Positions 16,324-24,239 of a DNA stretch of 34,524 nucleotides are shown one piece after another. The notes beneath the pieces were generated by a model. It was not told the origin of the DNA. It saw nothing but the letters and a program-made list of their open reading frames with translations, and searched no databases. Within the stretch, counting starts at the first letter, position 1. Each line of letters begins with the position of its first letter. Origin of the DNA: Planctomycetota bacterium (GTDB lineage Bacteria > Planctomycetota > Phycisphaerae > Phycisphaerales > Phycisphaeraceae); assembly GCA_024276075.1 (NCBI GenBank), contig JAJRXX010000029.1:1-34524 (forward strand), read 5' to 3'. The translations under genes were made by a program, and so were the position numbers.

Positions 16324-17158
16324 GGCTCTCCCTTTTACTGATCGTCTCCGCAACGATCACCAGAACCATGATTAAGCCCATGAGAACCAACCCACTAACA
16401 AACAATGCCGACCGATGATCGCCCATTGCATACGCCATTTCCAACGCGATATTGGCTGTCAGGGTACGGACCGGATCAAACACGCTCGTCGGTACCTGGA
16501 CGATATTGCCGCAGACCATCAGGATGGCCATGGTCTCGCCGATCGCTCGGCCAATACCCAGGATCACACCCGTCAACACACCCGACTTCGCAGCCGGGAT
16601 GACAACGCCCCACAGCGTCGCCCGCTTCGATAGCCCCAAAGCCGCAGCACCATGCAGATACGCCCGTGGGACGTTCATCATCGCCGCCTCAGCGGTCAAC
16701 GCGATCGTCGGCAAGATCATCACCGTCAGGATGAGCACGCCCGCCAACAAACTCGGCCCCGGCGGCTCAAAACGACGCACCAGCGGAACAAGCACCACCA
16801 AACCCCAGAACCCATACACCACCGACGGGATACCCGCTAGCAACTCGATCAACCTGCGGTAACAACGTGCAAGAACCGGGGGCGCGTAATAACAACAAAA
16901 TACCGCTGAAATTAGCCCCAACGGCACAACGATCATCACCGATCCTGCCGTCGTCGCAAGCGTACCCACAACGATAGGCGTCAGGTTAAAAGTACCTTCA
17001 GCCGCGTCACCTGCGGGGTGCCAGGACGCATCTGTCAAAAAACGAGACCACCCCATATGCCCCAACACCGGCAGCGACTCGGTCACCAGAAACAATACGA
17101 TCAATAACACCACACTCCCCGCCACCGCTGCGCATGCGCGTAAGCCCCAAATCAGCAC
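16316..17158 (-). CDS. pstC: Phosphate ABC transporter permease
   Basis: The partner channel subunit to PstA, with several hydrophobic helices and the conserved coupling loop GIGRAIGETMAILMVCGN. The GTG at 17158 is chosen, giving 280 residues, because GAGGTGA lies a few bases upstream across the pstS stop codon. A TTG at 17182 in frame would give 288 residues with poor signals. It runs on from pstS and overlaps pstA, so the transporter genes are probably translated as a coupled set. Confidence 0.92.
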   Translation of the reverse strand: MLIWGLRACAAVAGSVVLLIVLFLVTESLPVLGHMGWSRFLTDASWHPAGDAAEGTFNLTPIVVGTLATTAGSVMIVVPLGLISAVFCCYYAPPVLARCYRRLIELLAGIPSVVYGFWGLVVLVPLVRRFEPPGPSLLAGVLILTVMILPTIALTAEAAMMNVPRAYLHGAAALGLSKRATLWGVVIPAAKSGVLTGVILGIGRAIGETMAILMVCGNIVQVPTSVFDPVRTLTANIALEMAYAMGDHRSALFVSGLVLMGLIMVLVIVAETISKRESHG

Positions 17159-17162
17159 GCCG

Positions 17163-17990
17163 TCACCTCGATAGTGCGACAAAATATTGCTCCATCACAA
17201 GGTCACGCACGCTGTCGGAACACGCGAATTCGATAAACTGCCTAGCCAACTCAATAGGCTCATCATTCGTTATCAGATTCAGCGGGCGTACAAGCGGAAA
17301 CAACCCACTGCTGACATTTTCGACCGTTCCCGCCACACCACCCATCGGCAGGATTTTGATCGACGCCGCGTGCTCAGCTTCGTATTGCGCCGCACCGATC
17401 GACACGTAACCGATAGCAGCCGGATTGCCCGCGACGGTCTTGATGCCCTGCTGATTGTCGCCGATGATCACCGACGCCTTGATCCGATCACTGGCGAGCC
17501 TGAAGTGCTTCAGGAATACCTCCAACGTGGATCGGCCTTCGGCTTTGTTTACGACCACGATCGGCGTATCTCGCCCACTCACAGCCCGCCAATTCGTGAT
17601 CGCGCCCGTGTAGATGTCAATGATCTGCTTGTCGGTCAACTCTCTGACGGGGTTATCCCGATGCACAATGACGCACACGCCATCCAGAGCAATAAGGTAG
17701 CCGTAAAGGTCTGCTTCATCGCTTGTGATCGCTCGCGAAACCATGCCGACGTCCGCCAGCCCACGACGCACATCGGAAATACCACGCGATGAGCCCCCGG
17801 TCTGCACGTCGATACGCACATGCGGGTAGTGCTGCTCAAACCGCTTAGCAATTTCAGCCACCAGCGGCGCGACGGTGCTTGACCCGGTCACCACCAGCTT
17901 GCCGATCGCCTCAGACGATTCGCCCCCGCACCCCCCGTTAGCCGCCATGAATACCAGCAACCAACCTACGCACCAAAATTGCTTTGCCAC
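17163..17990 (-). CDS. pstS: Phosphate-binding protein, probable lipoprotein
   Basis: Captures phosphate outside the cytoplasmic membrane and passes it to PstCA. The N-terminus (KQFWCVGWLLVFMAANGGCGG) is a signal peptide that probably ends at the lipidated Cys of GGC. The mature part carries TGSSTVAPL and the phosphate-loop-like QTGGSSRGISDV. Length (275) is normal. The GTG start at 17990 has GGGAGGGG upstream and shares one base with the arsR stop (TAGTG). Leading an operon from an ArsR gene is unusual for pstS. Arsenate mimics phosphate, but nothing in the sequence tells which oxyanion it prefers. Confidence 0.92.
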   Translation of the reverse strand: MAKQFWCVGWLLVFMAANGGCGGESSEAIGKLVVTGSSTVAPLVAEIAKRFEQHYPHVRIDVQTGGSSRGISDVRRGLADVGMVSRAITSDEADLYGYLIALDGVCVIVHRDNPVRELTDKQIIDIYTGAITNWRAVSGRDTPIVVVNKAEGRSTLEVFLKHFRLASDRIKASVIIGDNQQGIKTVAGNPAAIGYVSIGAAQYEAEHAASIKILPMGGVAGTVENVSSGLFPLVRPLNLITNDEPIELARQFIEFACSDSVRDLVMEQYFVALSR

Positions 17991-18298
17991 TAAACCCCTC
18001 CCCTCTGATCACCTGATTCAAAAGAAAGTTGACAACACCCCAGGTGAATCGATTGCCCGGACACAGACCCCTCCACGTTTTTCGCTAATCGATATAGCTT
18101 TGCTTTGCCTTCGCGTGTCGCCTCAACCAGCCCCGCATCGCGTAGGACCTTGAGATGATGCGATAGCAGGGTCTGTTCCACATTTAACAGCTCCATTAAA
18201 TCCGCCACACGCTTTGGCCCCTCCAACAGCGCCTCCAAAACCGACAGACGAGTCGTATCAGCAAGCACCTTCAACCTATCAATACACGTCTGGCTCAT
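17990..18298 (-). CDS. ArsR/SmtB-family transcriptional regulator
   Basis: This 102-residue winged-helix regulator is the first gene of the Pst operon. Residues about 5-75 match the family: LADTTRLSVLEALLEGPKRVADLM, then the recognition helix EQTLLSHHLKVLRDAGLV and the wing REGKAKLYRL. The family usually represses its own operon until a metal, metalloid or redox signal is bound. Candidate thiols are C5 and the adjacent pair in the C-terminal LGCCQL; the classic ELCVCDL arsenic site of helix 3 is absent. The ligand is therefore unknown. Its stop overlaps the pstS start by one base, so it is almost certainly co-transcribed with the transporter. A tandem palindromic site lies just upstream. Confidence 0.88.
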   Translation of the reverse strand: MSQTCIDRLKVLADTTRLSVLEALLEGPKRVADLMELLNVEQTLLSHHLKVLRDAGLVEATREGKAKLYRLAKNVEGSVSGQSIHLGCCQLSFESGDQRGGV

Positions 18299-18331
18299 TG
18301 AGCAATTCCGGTATCCGTCATCTCAATATCA

Positions 18332-18355
18332 ATTCATATGAATAGGCATTCATAT
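18332..18355. promoter_or_regulatory. Candidate ArsR operator
   Basis: ATTCATATGAAT (18332-18343) is a perfect 12-bp palindrome, and ATTCATAT recurs 16 bases after its start. The pair lies 34-57 bases upstream of the arsR start, where it would cover the promoter of the arsR-pst operon. AT-rich palindromes of this kind are typical ArsR-family operators. Binding is inferred. Confidence 0.6.
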
Positions 18356-18486
18356 CAGAGTACCTACCGCTAGCCAACCTCGATGCTTATCGAGATATTC
18401 CCGTGATTAGATGTTTTGCGAATGAACCAAGATCATTCCGGCCTCGCTGATCCTCATACCTCCGCGAAAGGCTAAACTGATTCTCA

Positions 18487-19302
18487 ATGTACACACGCCG
18501 CACAACGCCATCTTGTAACGGCGCAGGCCTTCAGCCATGTAATGTCACAGATCATTCTTCCAACCCAACGATCAATCATCGCCCTTGGCTGTCAATCATC
18601 ATCCCCGCCCGGAACGAAGCCAACCTAATCGCAGCCACAATCAAGCGAGCCCTAACAGCCGAAGGCACTCAGATCATTGTGGTAGACGGAGATAGCCAGG
18701 ACGATACCGCTCAGATTGCCCAGACATCGGGCGCCACCGTTTTGAGTTGCCCACCGGGACGAGCCCGTCAGATGAACCATGGCGCCGCTCACGCCACCGG
18801 CAAGGTCCTGTTGTTTCTCCACGCCGACACACGCCTACCCCGCCGATACGACAACACCATCCGCGAGTTACTCCGCCAACCGAAAGTAGTGGCCGGAGCG
18901 TTCCGACTACGTATCGGTGCCGCCTCACCCTCACTTCGCCTGATCGCAGCCGCTGCGAATCTGCGATCAAGCCTGTTGGGAATGCCGTACGGCGACCAAG
19001 CCCTTTTTGTAACGGCTGACACCTTCACACGCCTCGGCGGACTCCCGGACCTACCCGTAATGGAAGACTACGAATTCGTGCGAAGGTTAAAACGCCTGGG
19101 AAAAATACGGATATCCGACGTGGCTGTAGAAACCTCCGCACGCCGCTGGCGGTCACAGGGTGTTTGGCGTGTCACCATGCTCCATCAATTAATGATACTG
19201 GGATACCACCTAGGCATATCGCCACACCATATCGCCTCGTGGCGAGCCAAAAGCTCGTCAACTGCTGACGCACGGTGCCATGACGCATCCCTCCCAGCGT
19301 AA
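18487..19302 (+). CDS. Family 2 glycosyltransferase, TIGR04283-like
   Basis: A GT-A fold sugar transferase of 271 residues. Visible are the NDP-sugar site SIIIPARNEA, VVDGDSQDDT, RARQMNHGA, the metal-site region LFLHADTRLP, GDQALF and MEDYEFVRRLKR. This pattern matches the subfamily called rSAM/selenodomain-associated transferase 2, often found near radical-SAM genes including arsenosugar-type ones; none is in this window. It diverges from the ArsR-Pst operon across about 190 bases. The ATG at 18487 has only a weak ribosome binding site. No signal peptide or membrane segment is evident, so it is probably cytoplasmic. Donor and acceptor are unknown. Confidence 0.8.
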   Translation: MYTRRTTPSCNGAGLQPCNVTDHSSNPTINHRPWLSIIIPARNEANLIAATIKRALTAEGTQIIVVDGDSQDDTAQIAQTSGATVLSCPPGRARQMNHGAAHATGKVLLFLHADTRLPRRYDNTIRELLRQPKVVAGAFRLRIGAASPSLRLIAAAANLRSSLLGMPYGDQALFVTADTFTRLGGLPDLPVMEDYEFVRRLKRLGKIRISDVAVETSARRWRSQGVWRVTMLHQLMILGYHLGISPHHIASWRAKSSSTADARCHDASLPA

Positions 19303-19361
19303 CGCCAAACCCTCTAGCCACCGGGATAAGATCGATTCGCGGTTTGCCACGGCTCTCATCT

Positions 19362-19799
19362 TCATTCGATTACGTGAGCGACAATTTTCGCCTTGGGCCA
19401 CCCACCCTGGCCGGCAATAGCAAAGTCGACAGACCAACGCTTGCGCCACCCAGTCTCAGCGGTATCGCTGGCGGACACCCGCACCCGTGCCCACATCGTA
19501 TGTACCTGATGCCCCGTCTCGAGTACGCTGATACTCACGGCATCGACCCTGTTATCGTCCCGGATCACGCAACGCACAGGCAGGCCCCGATCCTGTGCCC
19601 AATTCTTATGCTCCAACAGCCGCTGCATTGGAACCTCAACCATGATCGACACCGTCTCGCCGGGACGGACCGTCACGTAATACGTAAACCGACACTGGTA
19701 CACCCACACCACACCACCCACCAGAACCGCCACCGCCGAACCAGCCAGCAACCACCGCCGAAGGCGCTTCTTCTTACCCAGCGTTAATGACATATCCAT
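19362..19799 (-). CDS. Single-pass membrane protein, function unknown
   Basis: The 145 residues start with a basic stretch (KKKRLRR), one transmembrane helix (WLLAGSAVAVLVGGVVWVY) and a roughly 110-residue beta-rich domain predicted outside the cytoplasm. That domain includes VRPGETVSIMVEVP and a run of short strands. I recognise no family. The start is ATG at 19799 or at 19793, with no strong ribosome binding site. It converges with the glycosyltransferase gene. The spacer to the coiled-coil gene at 20062 is 262 bases and both are transcribed away from it. Confidence 0.6.
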   Translation of the reverse strand: MDMSLTLGKKKRLRRWLLAGSAVAVLVGGVVWVYQCRFTYYVTVRPGETVSIMVEVPMQRLLEHKNWAQDRGLPVRCVIRDDNRVDAVSISVLETGHQVHTMWARVRVSASDTAETGWRKRWSVDFAIAGQGGWPKAKIVAHVIE

Positions 19800-20061
19800 A
19801 TCTCAAATAACCGTGCCCATCACTGTTTATTTCAGCACCCTTTACGTCATGATGCTGGGAGCATCCCAAAGCACACCAAACCGTTACTCTAAGTGTATTC
19901 ATAGCCGAATACGTCATCCCGCAAATATCTCCGTCTAGGGCAAAGCAAAAGACCGATAAGCCCCGCAAAACGGACACGACACACCCACGCCAACCCTCAG
20001 CTTGCCCCTCCAATCGTCCGATACCAGATCAGGCGCACTATCACCGCGTGAGTAGACGGTT

Positions 20062-21129
20062 ATGACTCCCACCGATCCAACCGAGCAACCCTTGTCCGAT
20101 CAAACCCGTAACCAATCAGAGTTTACCGATACCCAGCAGCCACTGGACCTGTTGAATGAATTAGACCAACGTCTCGATCAATTGCGGTCTTGGGAGCAAG
20201 GCCACGAGCGATTGGTACAGGAAATGCGCAGCCAAGTCGAAGCCGTAGAACTGCGTAAAGAACAACTGGAACGCCAGGGCCGCAGCCTCGACTTGCTCCG
20301 CCGCGACCTACATAAAAAACAAGACGAACTCGAAGCGTCTCATCAGCATCTTGATGTACAACAAAGCCAAGTCGAAAAGCATCGACGCGAATTAACCGTT
20401 AAACAACTGCGGACCGAAAAACAGCAGCACGATCTGGACTCCAAGCACCAAGAAATCCAGATGCTCGAACAAGAGCTCAGCTCAAAGCGCCAACAGCTCC
20501 AGGCGTCACGAGACGAATTAGACACTCAACAAGAAAAAGTCAAACAACAGCAGCAGGAACTCACTCAACAGCAAAAATCTCTAGAAAAACTCCACCACGA
20601 AGTCGCTAAAAAGAAAAAATCACTCGAACAAGACCGTAACCAAGTCGAGCAGGATCGAGAAGAACTCGACCGCATCCGTGAAGAAGTTTCTACACAACAA
20701 CAGATCGCCGTTCGGCTGCGCGTTGAGATGTCAGAGCAACAGGGAGATATCGAAAAGCAGCAACGTGAACTCGCCGGCCAACTAGAACAACGAACGCTAC
20801 TAAACGACGTCAAGATGTGCCTGAAGGAAAGTGAAGAGGAAATGGTCCGGCGTTGGGCAACCGGCCGAACATGGGAGCTGGTGACCAGGGTTGTGCTGCT
20901 GCTGGTCTTTCTAGCAGCCTTCAGCTATATGGCCGGGGAAAAGTTACAAGACAAATACGCGCCGATGCTCATCAAAGACGGCAAACTCGAATTAGCTGCC
21001 GTTATCTTCGCCGGGTTTCTCACGACCATCCTTATCACCGTCGTGCCCTTAAGACTTTGGCTACGCCGTAGAAGCCGTGTACTCGACGAAAAAAAGCAGA
21101 AAGCGATCCTCACTCAGATAGATGAATAG
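20062..21129 (+). CDS. Membrane-anchored coiled-coil protein, paralogue of the gene at 4167
   Basis: A 355-residue version of the giant coiled-coil protein. The N-terminal motif is LLNELDQRLDQLRSWEQGHE. A Q/E/K-rich coiled coil (about 50-255) is followed by the shared C-terminal module: VRRWATGR, helix one (about 274-291), KYAPMLIKDGKLELAAVIFAG leading into helix two (about 309-329), and a basic tail with LRRRSR. The spacing of RRWATGR, the loop and ELAAVIF is the same as in the 1021-residue protein, while the coil is about four times shorter and lacks the 53-residue repeats. Both ends should face the cytoplasm. The ATG at 20062 has only a weak ribosome binding site. Function unknown; a scaffold or tether is inferred. 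Confidence 0.78.
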   Translation: MTPTDPTEQPLSDQTRNQSEFTDTQQPLDLLNELDQRLDQLRSWEQGHERLVQEMRSQVEAVELRKEQLERQGRSLDLLRRDLHKKQDELEASHQHLDVQQSQVEKHRRELTVKQLRTEKQQHDLDSKHQEIQMLEQELSSKRQQLQASRDELDTQQEKVKQQQQELTQQQKSLEKLHHEVAKKKKSLEQDRNQVEQDREELDRIREEVSTQQQIAVRLRVEMSEQQGDIEKQQRELAGQLEQRTLLNDVKMCLKESEEEMVRRWATGRTWELVTRVVLLLVFLAAFSYMAGEKLQDKYAPMLIKDGKLELAAVIFAGFLTTILITVVPLRLWLRRRSRVLDEKKQKAILTQIDE

Positions 21130-21163
21130 CACCCAGCACCTCCTCAATCTGCACACCTACTCA

Positions 21164-21324
21164 TACCAATCAAGACTAGAGCAATTGGCGTCATTAATCT
21201 TCATTGACCGGGTGGCACGGCTTGCTTGCAAGCAGTGAAATACAGATGTTTGTTGCACCTACTATCCAATCAAGATGGAAAATATTGACGCCAGTCGCTC
21301 CAGAACTATACGCAATGCGTATTA
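21164..21324 (-). repeat. Degenerate or rearranged copy D of the dispersed repeat
   Basis: Only the ends are recognisable. TACCAATCAAGA occurs at 21164 and a second CCAATCAAGAT near 21265. The other end has AGAACTATACGCAATGCGTA, with the full 15-bp palindrome at 21308-21322. The middle does not match copies A-C. It lies between two converging genes. Confidence 0.5.
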
Positions 21325-21369
21325 CCTGCTTCGTTGTTATGAAACCATCCCTCTGTAACGAAATTTATA

Positions 21370-21795
21370 TCAGTCCTCGTCGTCTCGTACCGATCGACGC
21401 GACTGTTTGGCCTGACCTCGCTGCTGCTTGGCCTTCAAACGCCTGGCCTTGGACGCCAGAGTTGGTTTCGTCTTTCGGCGGGGCTTGGGTGTCGCAGCCG
21501 CTTTTCGGACCCACGCGATCAAACGGTCCAACGCGTCCCGGCGATTACGCTCCCGCGTACGATACCGCTTAGCCTCGATAATCAACACCCCCCCACCCGT
21601 CACACGCCGACCAGCTAACCGGATCAGACGACGACGCACCGCTTCAGGCAACGACGGCGAATTGACCACGTCGAAGCGTAATTGGACAGCCGTGGCGACC
21701 TTATTCACGTTCTGACCACCCGGCCCTGAAGCACGGACAAACCGTTCATGAACCTCGTCTTCGCCGATTGCAATGGTGTGGGTAATGCGTAGCAC
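21370..21795 (-). CDS. arfB: Peptidyl-tRNA hydrolase ArfB (stalled-ribosome rescue factor)
   Basis: Hydrolyses peptidyl-tRNA on ribosomes stalled at broken mRNAs. The catalytic GGQ loop is in RASGPGGQNVNKVATAVQL, and the C-terminal tail (about residues 105-141) is Lys/Arg-rich, as needed to enter the empty mRNA channel. With the GTG at 21795 the protein is 141 residues and its first residues (LRITHTIAI) line up with ArfB; a TTG at 21861 would add 22 residues of no known domain. No clear ribosome binding site precedes either. It lies downstream of the SUF operon on the same strand but a hairpin separates them. Confidence 0.85.
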   Translation of the reverse strand: MLRITHTIAIGEDEVHERFVRASGPGGQNVNKVATAVQLRFDVVNSPSLPEAVRRRLIRLAGRRVTGGGVLIIEAKRYRTRERNRRDALDRLIAWVRKAAATPKPRRKTKPTLASKARRLKAKQQRGQAKQSRRSVRDDED

Positions 21796-21864
21796 GACGC
21801 CAGCGTACGAGACGATGGCAATCCGCTCAATCCGGACCCCTATTACCTGTGACGTACACAACGA

Positions 21865-21904
21865 GCCGTGAGCGTGGCGGGGCTTCGTTCGCTACGCTCA
21901 CGGC
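21865..21904 (-). terminator. 11-bp perfect hairpin between the SUF operon and arfB
   Basis: GCCGTGAGCGT (21865-21875) pairs with ACGCTCACGGC (21894-21904) around an 18-base loop. On the minus strand it follows sufT and precedes arfB. Only a weak T-containing tail (TCGTTGTGT) follows, so it may be a terminator or simply an intergenic palindromic repeat. Confidence 0.4.
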
Positions 21905-22010
21905 GCCCAGCCACGCACAACGACAAACCAGATCAAACTATACTCACAGATAGATACAAGGGAGCGGGCAATTTGTTGTAACCAAACGCTACGACTGCGT
22001 TGGGAATGCT

Positions 22011-22412
22011 CTAGAGCATCCCCAGCTTCAGCTTCGCCACCTCGCTCATCCTAGCCGGGCCCCATGGCGGGTCCCAGACCAGTTCAATCTCACACTCGTT
22101 GACCTCAGGGATTCGTCCGACCACCGCTCGCACCTCACCGGGCATAGACTCGGCCACCGGGCACGCGGGGCTCGTCAGCGTCATCTGGATATGGACGTTG
22201 TTCTGGCTATCAATATTGATCCCGTAGATCAGGCCAAGCTCGTAAATATCGACCGGCACCTCCGGGTCGTACACGGTCCGAAGCACATCGGTGACCTTCT
22301 CCTGAAGCGTTTTTTCGCCGCCCTGCGCCGCAGGCTCTGACGCCGTCACGCCTTCGTTCTTACTGGGGTCTTCCAAGGGGACACCTCCGATTCGTAGTTC
22401 CGTCTTACCCAT
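22011..22412 (-). CDS. sufT: Fe-S assembly factor SufT (MIP18/DUF59 family)
   Basis: Helps load or mature Fe-S clusters on client proteins. Residues about 35-130 form the DUF59 domain, with DPEVPVDIYELGLIY and the cysteine loop TSPACPVAESMPGEV; it ends in the family's WDPPWGPARMSE. The first ~33 residues are a low-complexity extension. It is the last gene of the SUF operon, seven bases after sufU, with GGAG overlapping the sufU end. Confidence 0.9.
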   Translation of the reverse strand: MGKTELRIGGVPLEDPSKNEGVTASEPAAQGGEKTLQEKVTDVLRTVYDPEVPVDIYELGLIYGINIDSQNNVHIQMTLTSPACPVAESMPGEVRAVVGRIPEVNECEIELVWDPPWGPARMSEVAKLKLGML

Positions 22413-22419
22413 AGCCTGT

Positions 22420-22872
22420 TCACTCCGTCGAAATGGTCGCCGCCCCGCCTGTCAATGCCTCTTTCATCGTATGCCAAGGCAGCGTCGCACATTTCACGCG
22501 CATCGGAAACTCACGCACACCCGTAAACACCGCCAATCTGTCCAACTCATCAATCGTCTGGTCCGCCTCGACATTCCCCATGACCAGGTCGCGAAACGTC
22601 CCGAATAACTGCGTGGCTTCGTCGATCTTCTTGCTCACCAGGGACTGTGTCATTAACGACGCCGACGACGTGCATATCGCGCAGCCCGAGCCGGTAAAGC
22701 TCACGTCGGTGATCGTATCGCCGTCGACCAGGAGATACACGGTCACGCGATCGCCGCACAGAGGATTATAGCCCTCGGCATGATGCGTCGCGTTCGCCAT
22801 TTCGTGGAAATTGCGAGGCTTCTTCGTGTGATCGAGGATCACCTGTTGGTATAGCTCTCTTAAGTCGGTCAT
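22420..22872 (-). CDS. sufU: SufU sulfur-transfer protein
   Basis: Zinc-containing partner that takes persulfide sulfur from SufS and passes it to SufBCD. The 150 residues carry the four expected zinc ligands: C39 and D41 (NPLCGD), C64 (GSGCAIC) and C128 (VKCATLPW). This is the SufU pattern rather than the scaffold IscU. Its start overlaps the sufS stop as ATGA, so the two are translationally coupled, in keeping with their direct interaction. Confidence 0.94.
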   Translation of the reverse strand: MTDLRELYQQVILDHTKKPRNFHEMANATHHAEGYNPLCGDRVTVYLLVDGDTITDVSFTGSGCAICTSSASLMTQSLVSKKIDEATQLFGTFRDLVMGNVEADQTIDELDRLAVFTGVREFPMRVKCATLPWHTMKEALTGGAATISTE

Positions 22873-24149
22873 GAGCGGAAGACTCCGATCGCCTCCCTGA
22901 CCGCACCCGCCAACACATCAAGCTCCCCACGGGTGTTGTAGAACGCCAACGATGCCCTCGCCGTCGCCGGGACGTCGTAGCGATCCATCACCGGTTGACA
23001 ACAGTGATGACCCGTGCGCACCGCCACGCCGCCGTGGTCGAGGATCGTCCCCACGTCGTGTGCGTGCACACCCTCGATGACAAAATTCAATATGCTAGCC
23101 TTCTCATCAGCTGTGCCGATCAAACGCACCCCCTCGATCGATTCCAATAGCTCGGTTCCGTATCGCAGCAAATCCTCTTCATGACGCGCCACCGCAACAG
23201 CGTCCAACGCTCCGAGATAATCCACAGCCACACCCAGACCGATCGTCCCAACAATGTGAGGCGTGCCGGCCTCAAACTTGTAAGGCAGGTCGTTGTACAG
23301 CGTCTTATCAAAACTCACCGATTTAATCATATCCCCACCACCCTGGTACGGGGGCATCGCCTCAAGAATAGCTTCTTGCCCATATAACACACCGATACCT
23401 GTGGGTCCGAACAGCTTGTGGCCTGAGAAGACGTAGAAGTCGCAACCCAACGCCTGCACGTCAACCGAAAAATGCGGCACCGCCTGAGCCCCGTCAACGA
23501 GCACCTTCGCACCAACCTGATGCGCCGAATCGATAATCCGCCGCACCGGGTTGATCGTGCCCAAGACATTCGACACGTGCACAACAGACACCAGCCGAGT
23601 CCGATCACTTAGCAGCTTTTCGTATTGGTCCAGGTCCAACCGACCCCGATCATCGATCGGCACGACCTTGAGCACAGCCCCCGTCTGCTGGCACAACATC
23701 TGCCACGGCACGATATTGCTGTGGTGCTCCATGTGCGTGACCAAGACCTCGTCGCCAGCCCGAAGGTTCTCACGACCCCACGACCCCGCTACGAGGTTGA
23801 TCCCCTCCGTCGTGCCCCGCACGAAGATCACTTCACGCGTGCTTGAAGCGTTGATGTACCGCTGTATCTTGCCCCGTGCCTCTTCGTACGCCTGGGTCCC
23901 CAGTTGGCTCAGGCGATGCACGCCGCGGTGGATATTAGCGTTGTACGTCTGGTAATAGCTGTCGATCGCATCGATCACTGCTGCGGGCTTCTGTGCCGTC
24001 GCAGCATTGTCCAGGTACACCAACGGTCGGCCGTTCACCTCGCGGCCAAGGATCGGGAAGTCCGCACGCACCTTCTGCACATCAAATACCCCACCTCGGC
24101 TAGCGGTGGCCTTGGATTCGGATACGGATGTCTCTAGCGGAACCGTCAT
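22869..24149 (-). CDS. sufS: Cysteine desulfurase SufS
   Basis: PLP enzyme that takes sulfur from cysteine as an enzyme persulfide and releases alanine. The PLP lysine is K245 in FSGHKLFGP and the persulfide cysteine is C383 in RTGHHCCQP, a group II (SufS) arrangement. The 426 residues include a short N-terminal extension before FPIL. It lies between sufD (90 bases) and sufU (four-base overlap). Confidence 0.95.
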   Translation of the reverse strand: MTVPLETSVSESKATASRGGVFDVQKVRADFPILGREVNGRPLVYLDNAATAQKPAAVIDAIDSYYQTYNANIHRGVHRLSQLGTQAYEEARGKIQRYINASSTREVIFVRGTTEGINLVAGSWGRENLRAGDEVLVTHMEHHSNIVPWQMLCQQTGAVLKVVPIDDRGRLDLDQYEKLLSDRTRLVSVVHVSNVLGTINPVRRIIDSAHQVGAKVLVDGAQAVPHFSVDVQALGCDFYVFSGHKLFGPTGIGVLYGQEAILEAMPPYQGGGDMIKSVSFDKTLYNDLPYKFEAGTPHIVGTIGLGVAVDYLGALDAVAVARHEEDLLRYGTELLESIEGVRLIGTADEKASILNFVIEGVHAHDVGTILDHGGVAVRTGHHCCQPVMDRYDVPATARASLAFYNTRGELDVLAGAVREAIGVFRS

Positions 24150-24239
24150 ATCACATACCGCCTCGCGTGCCGTCGGCGACTAAACCAAAAACGCGACCGA
24201 TAACACTTTAACCCTCTCAACACACAATAACCTTCTCGG

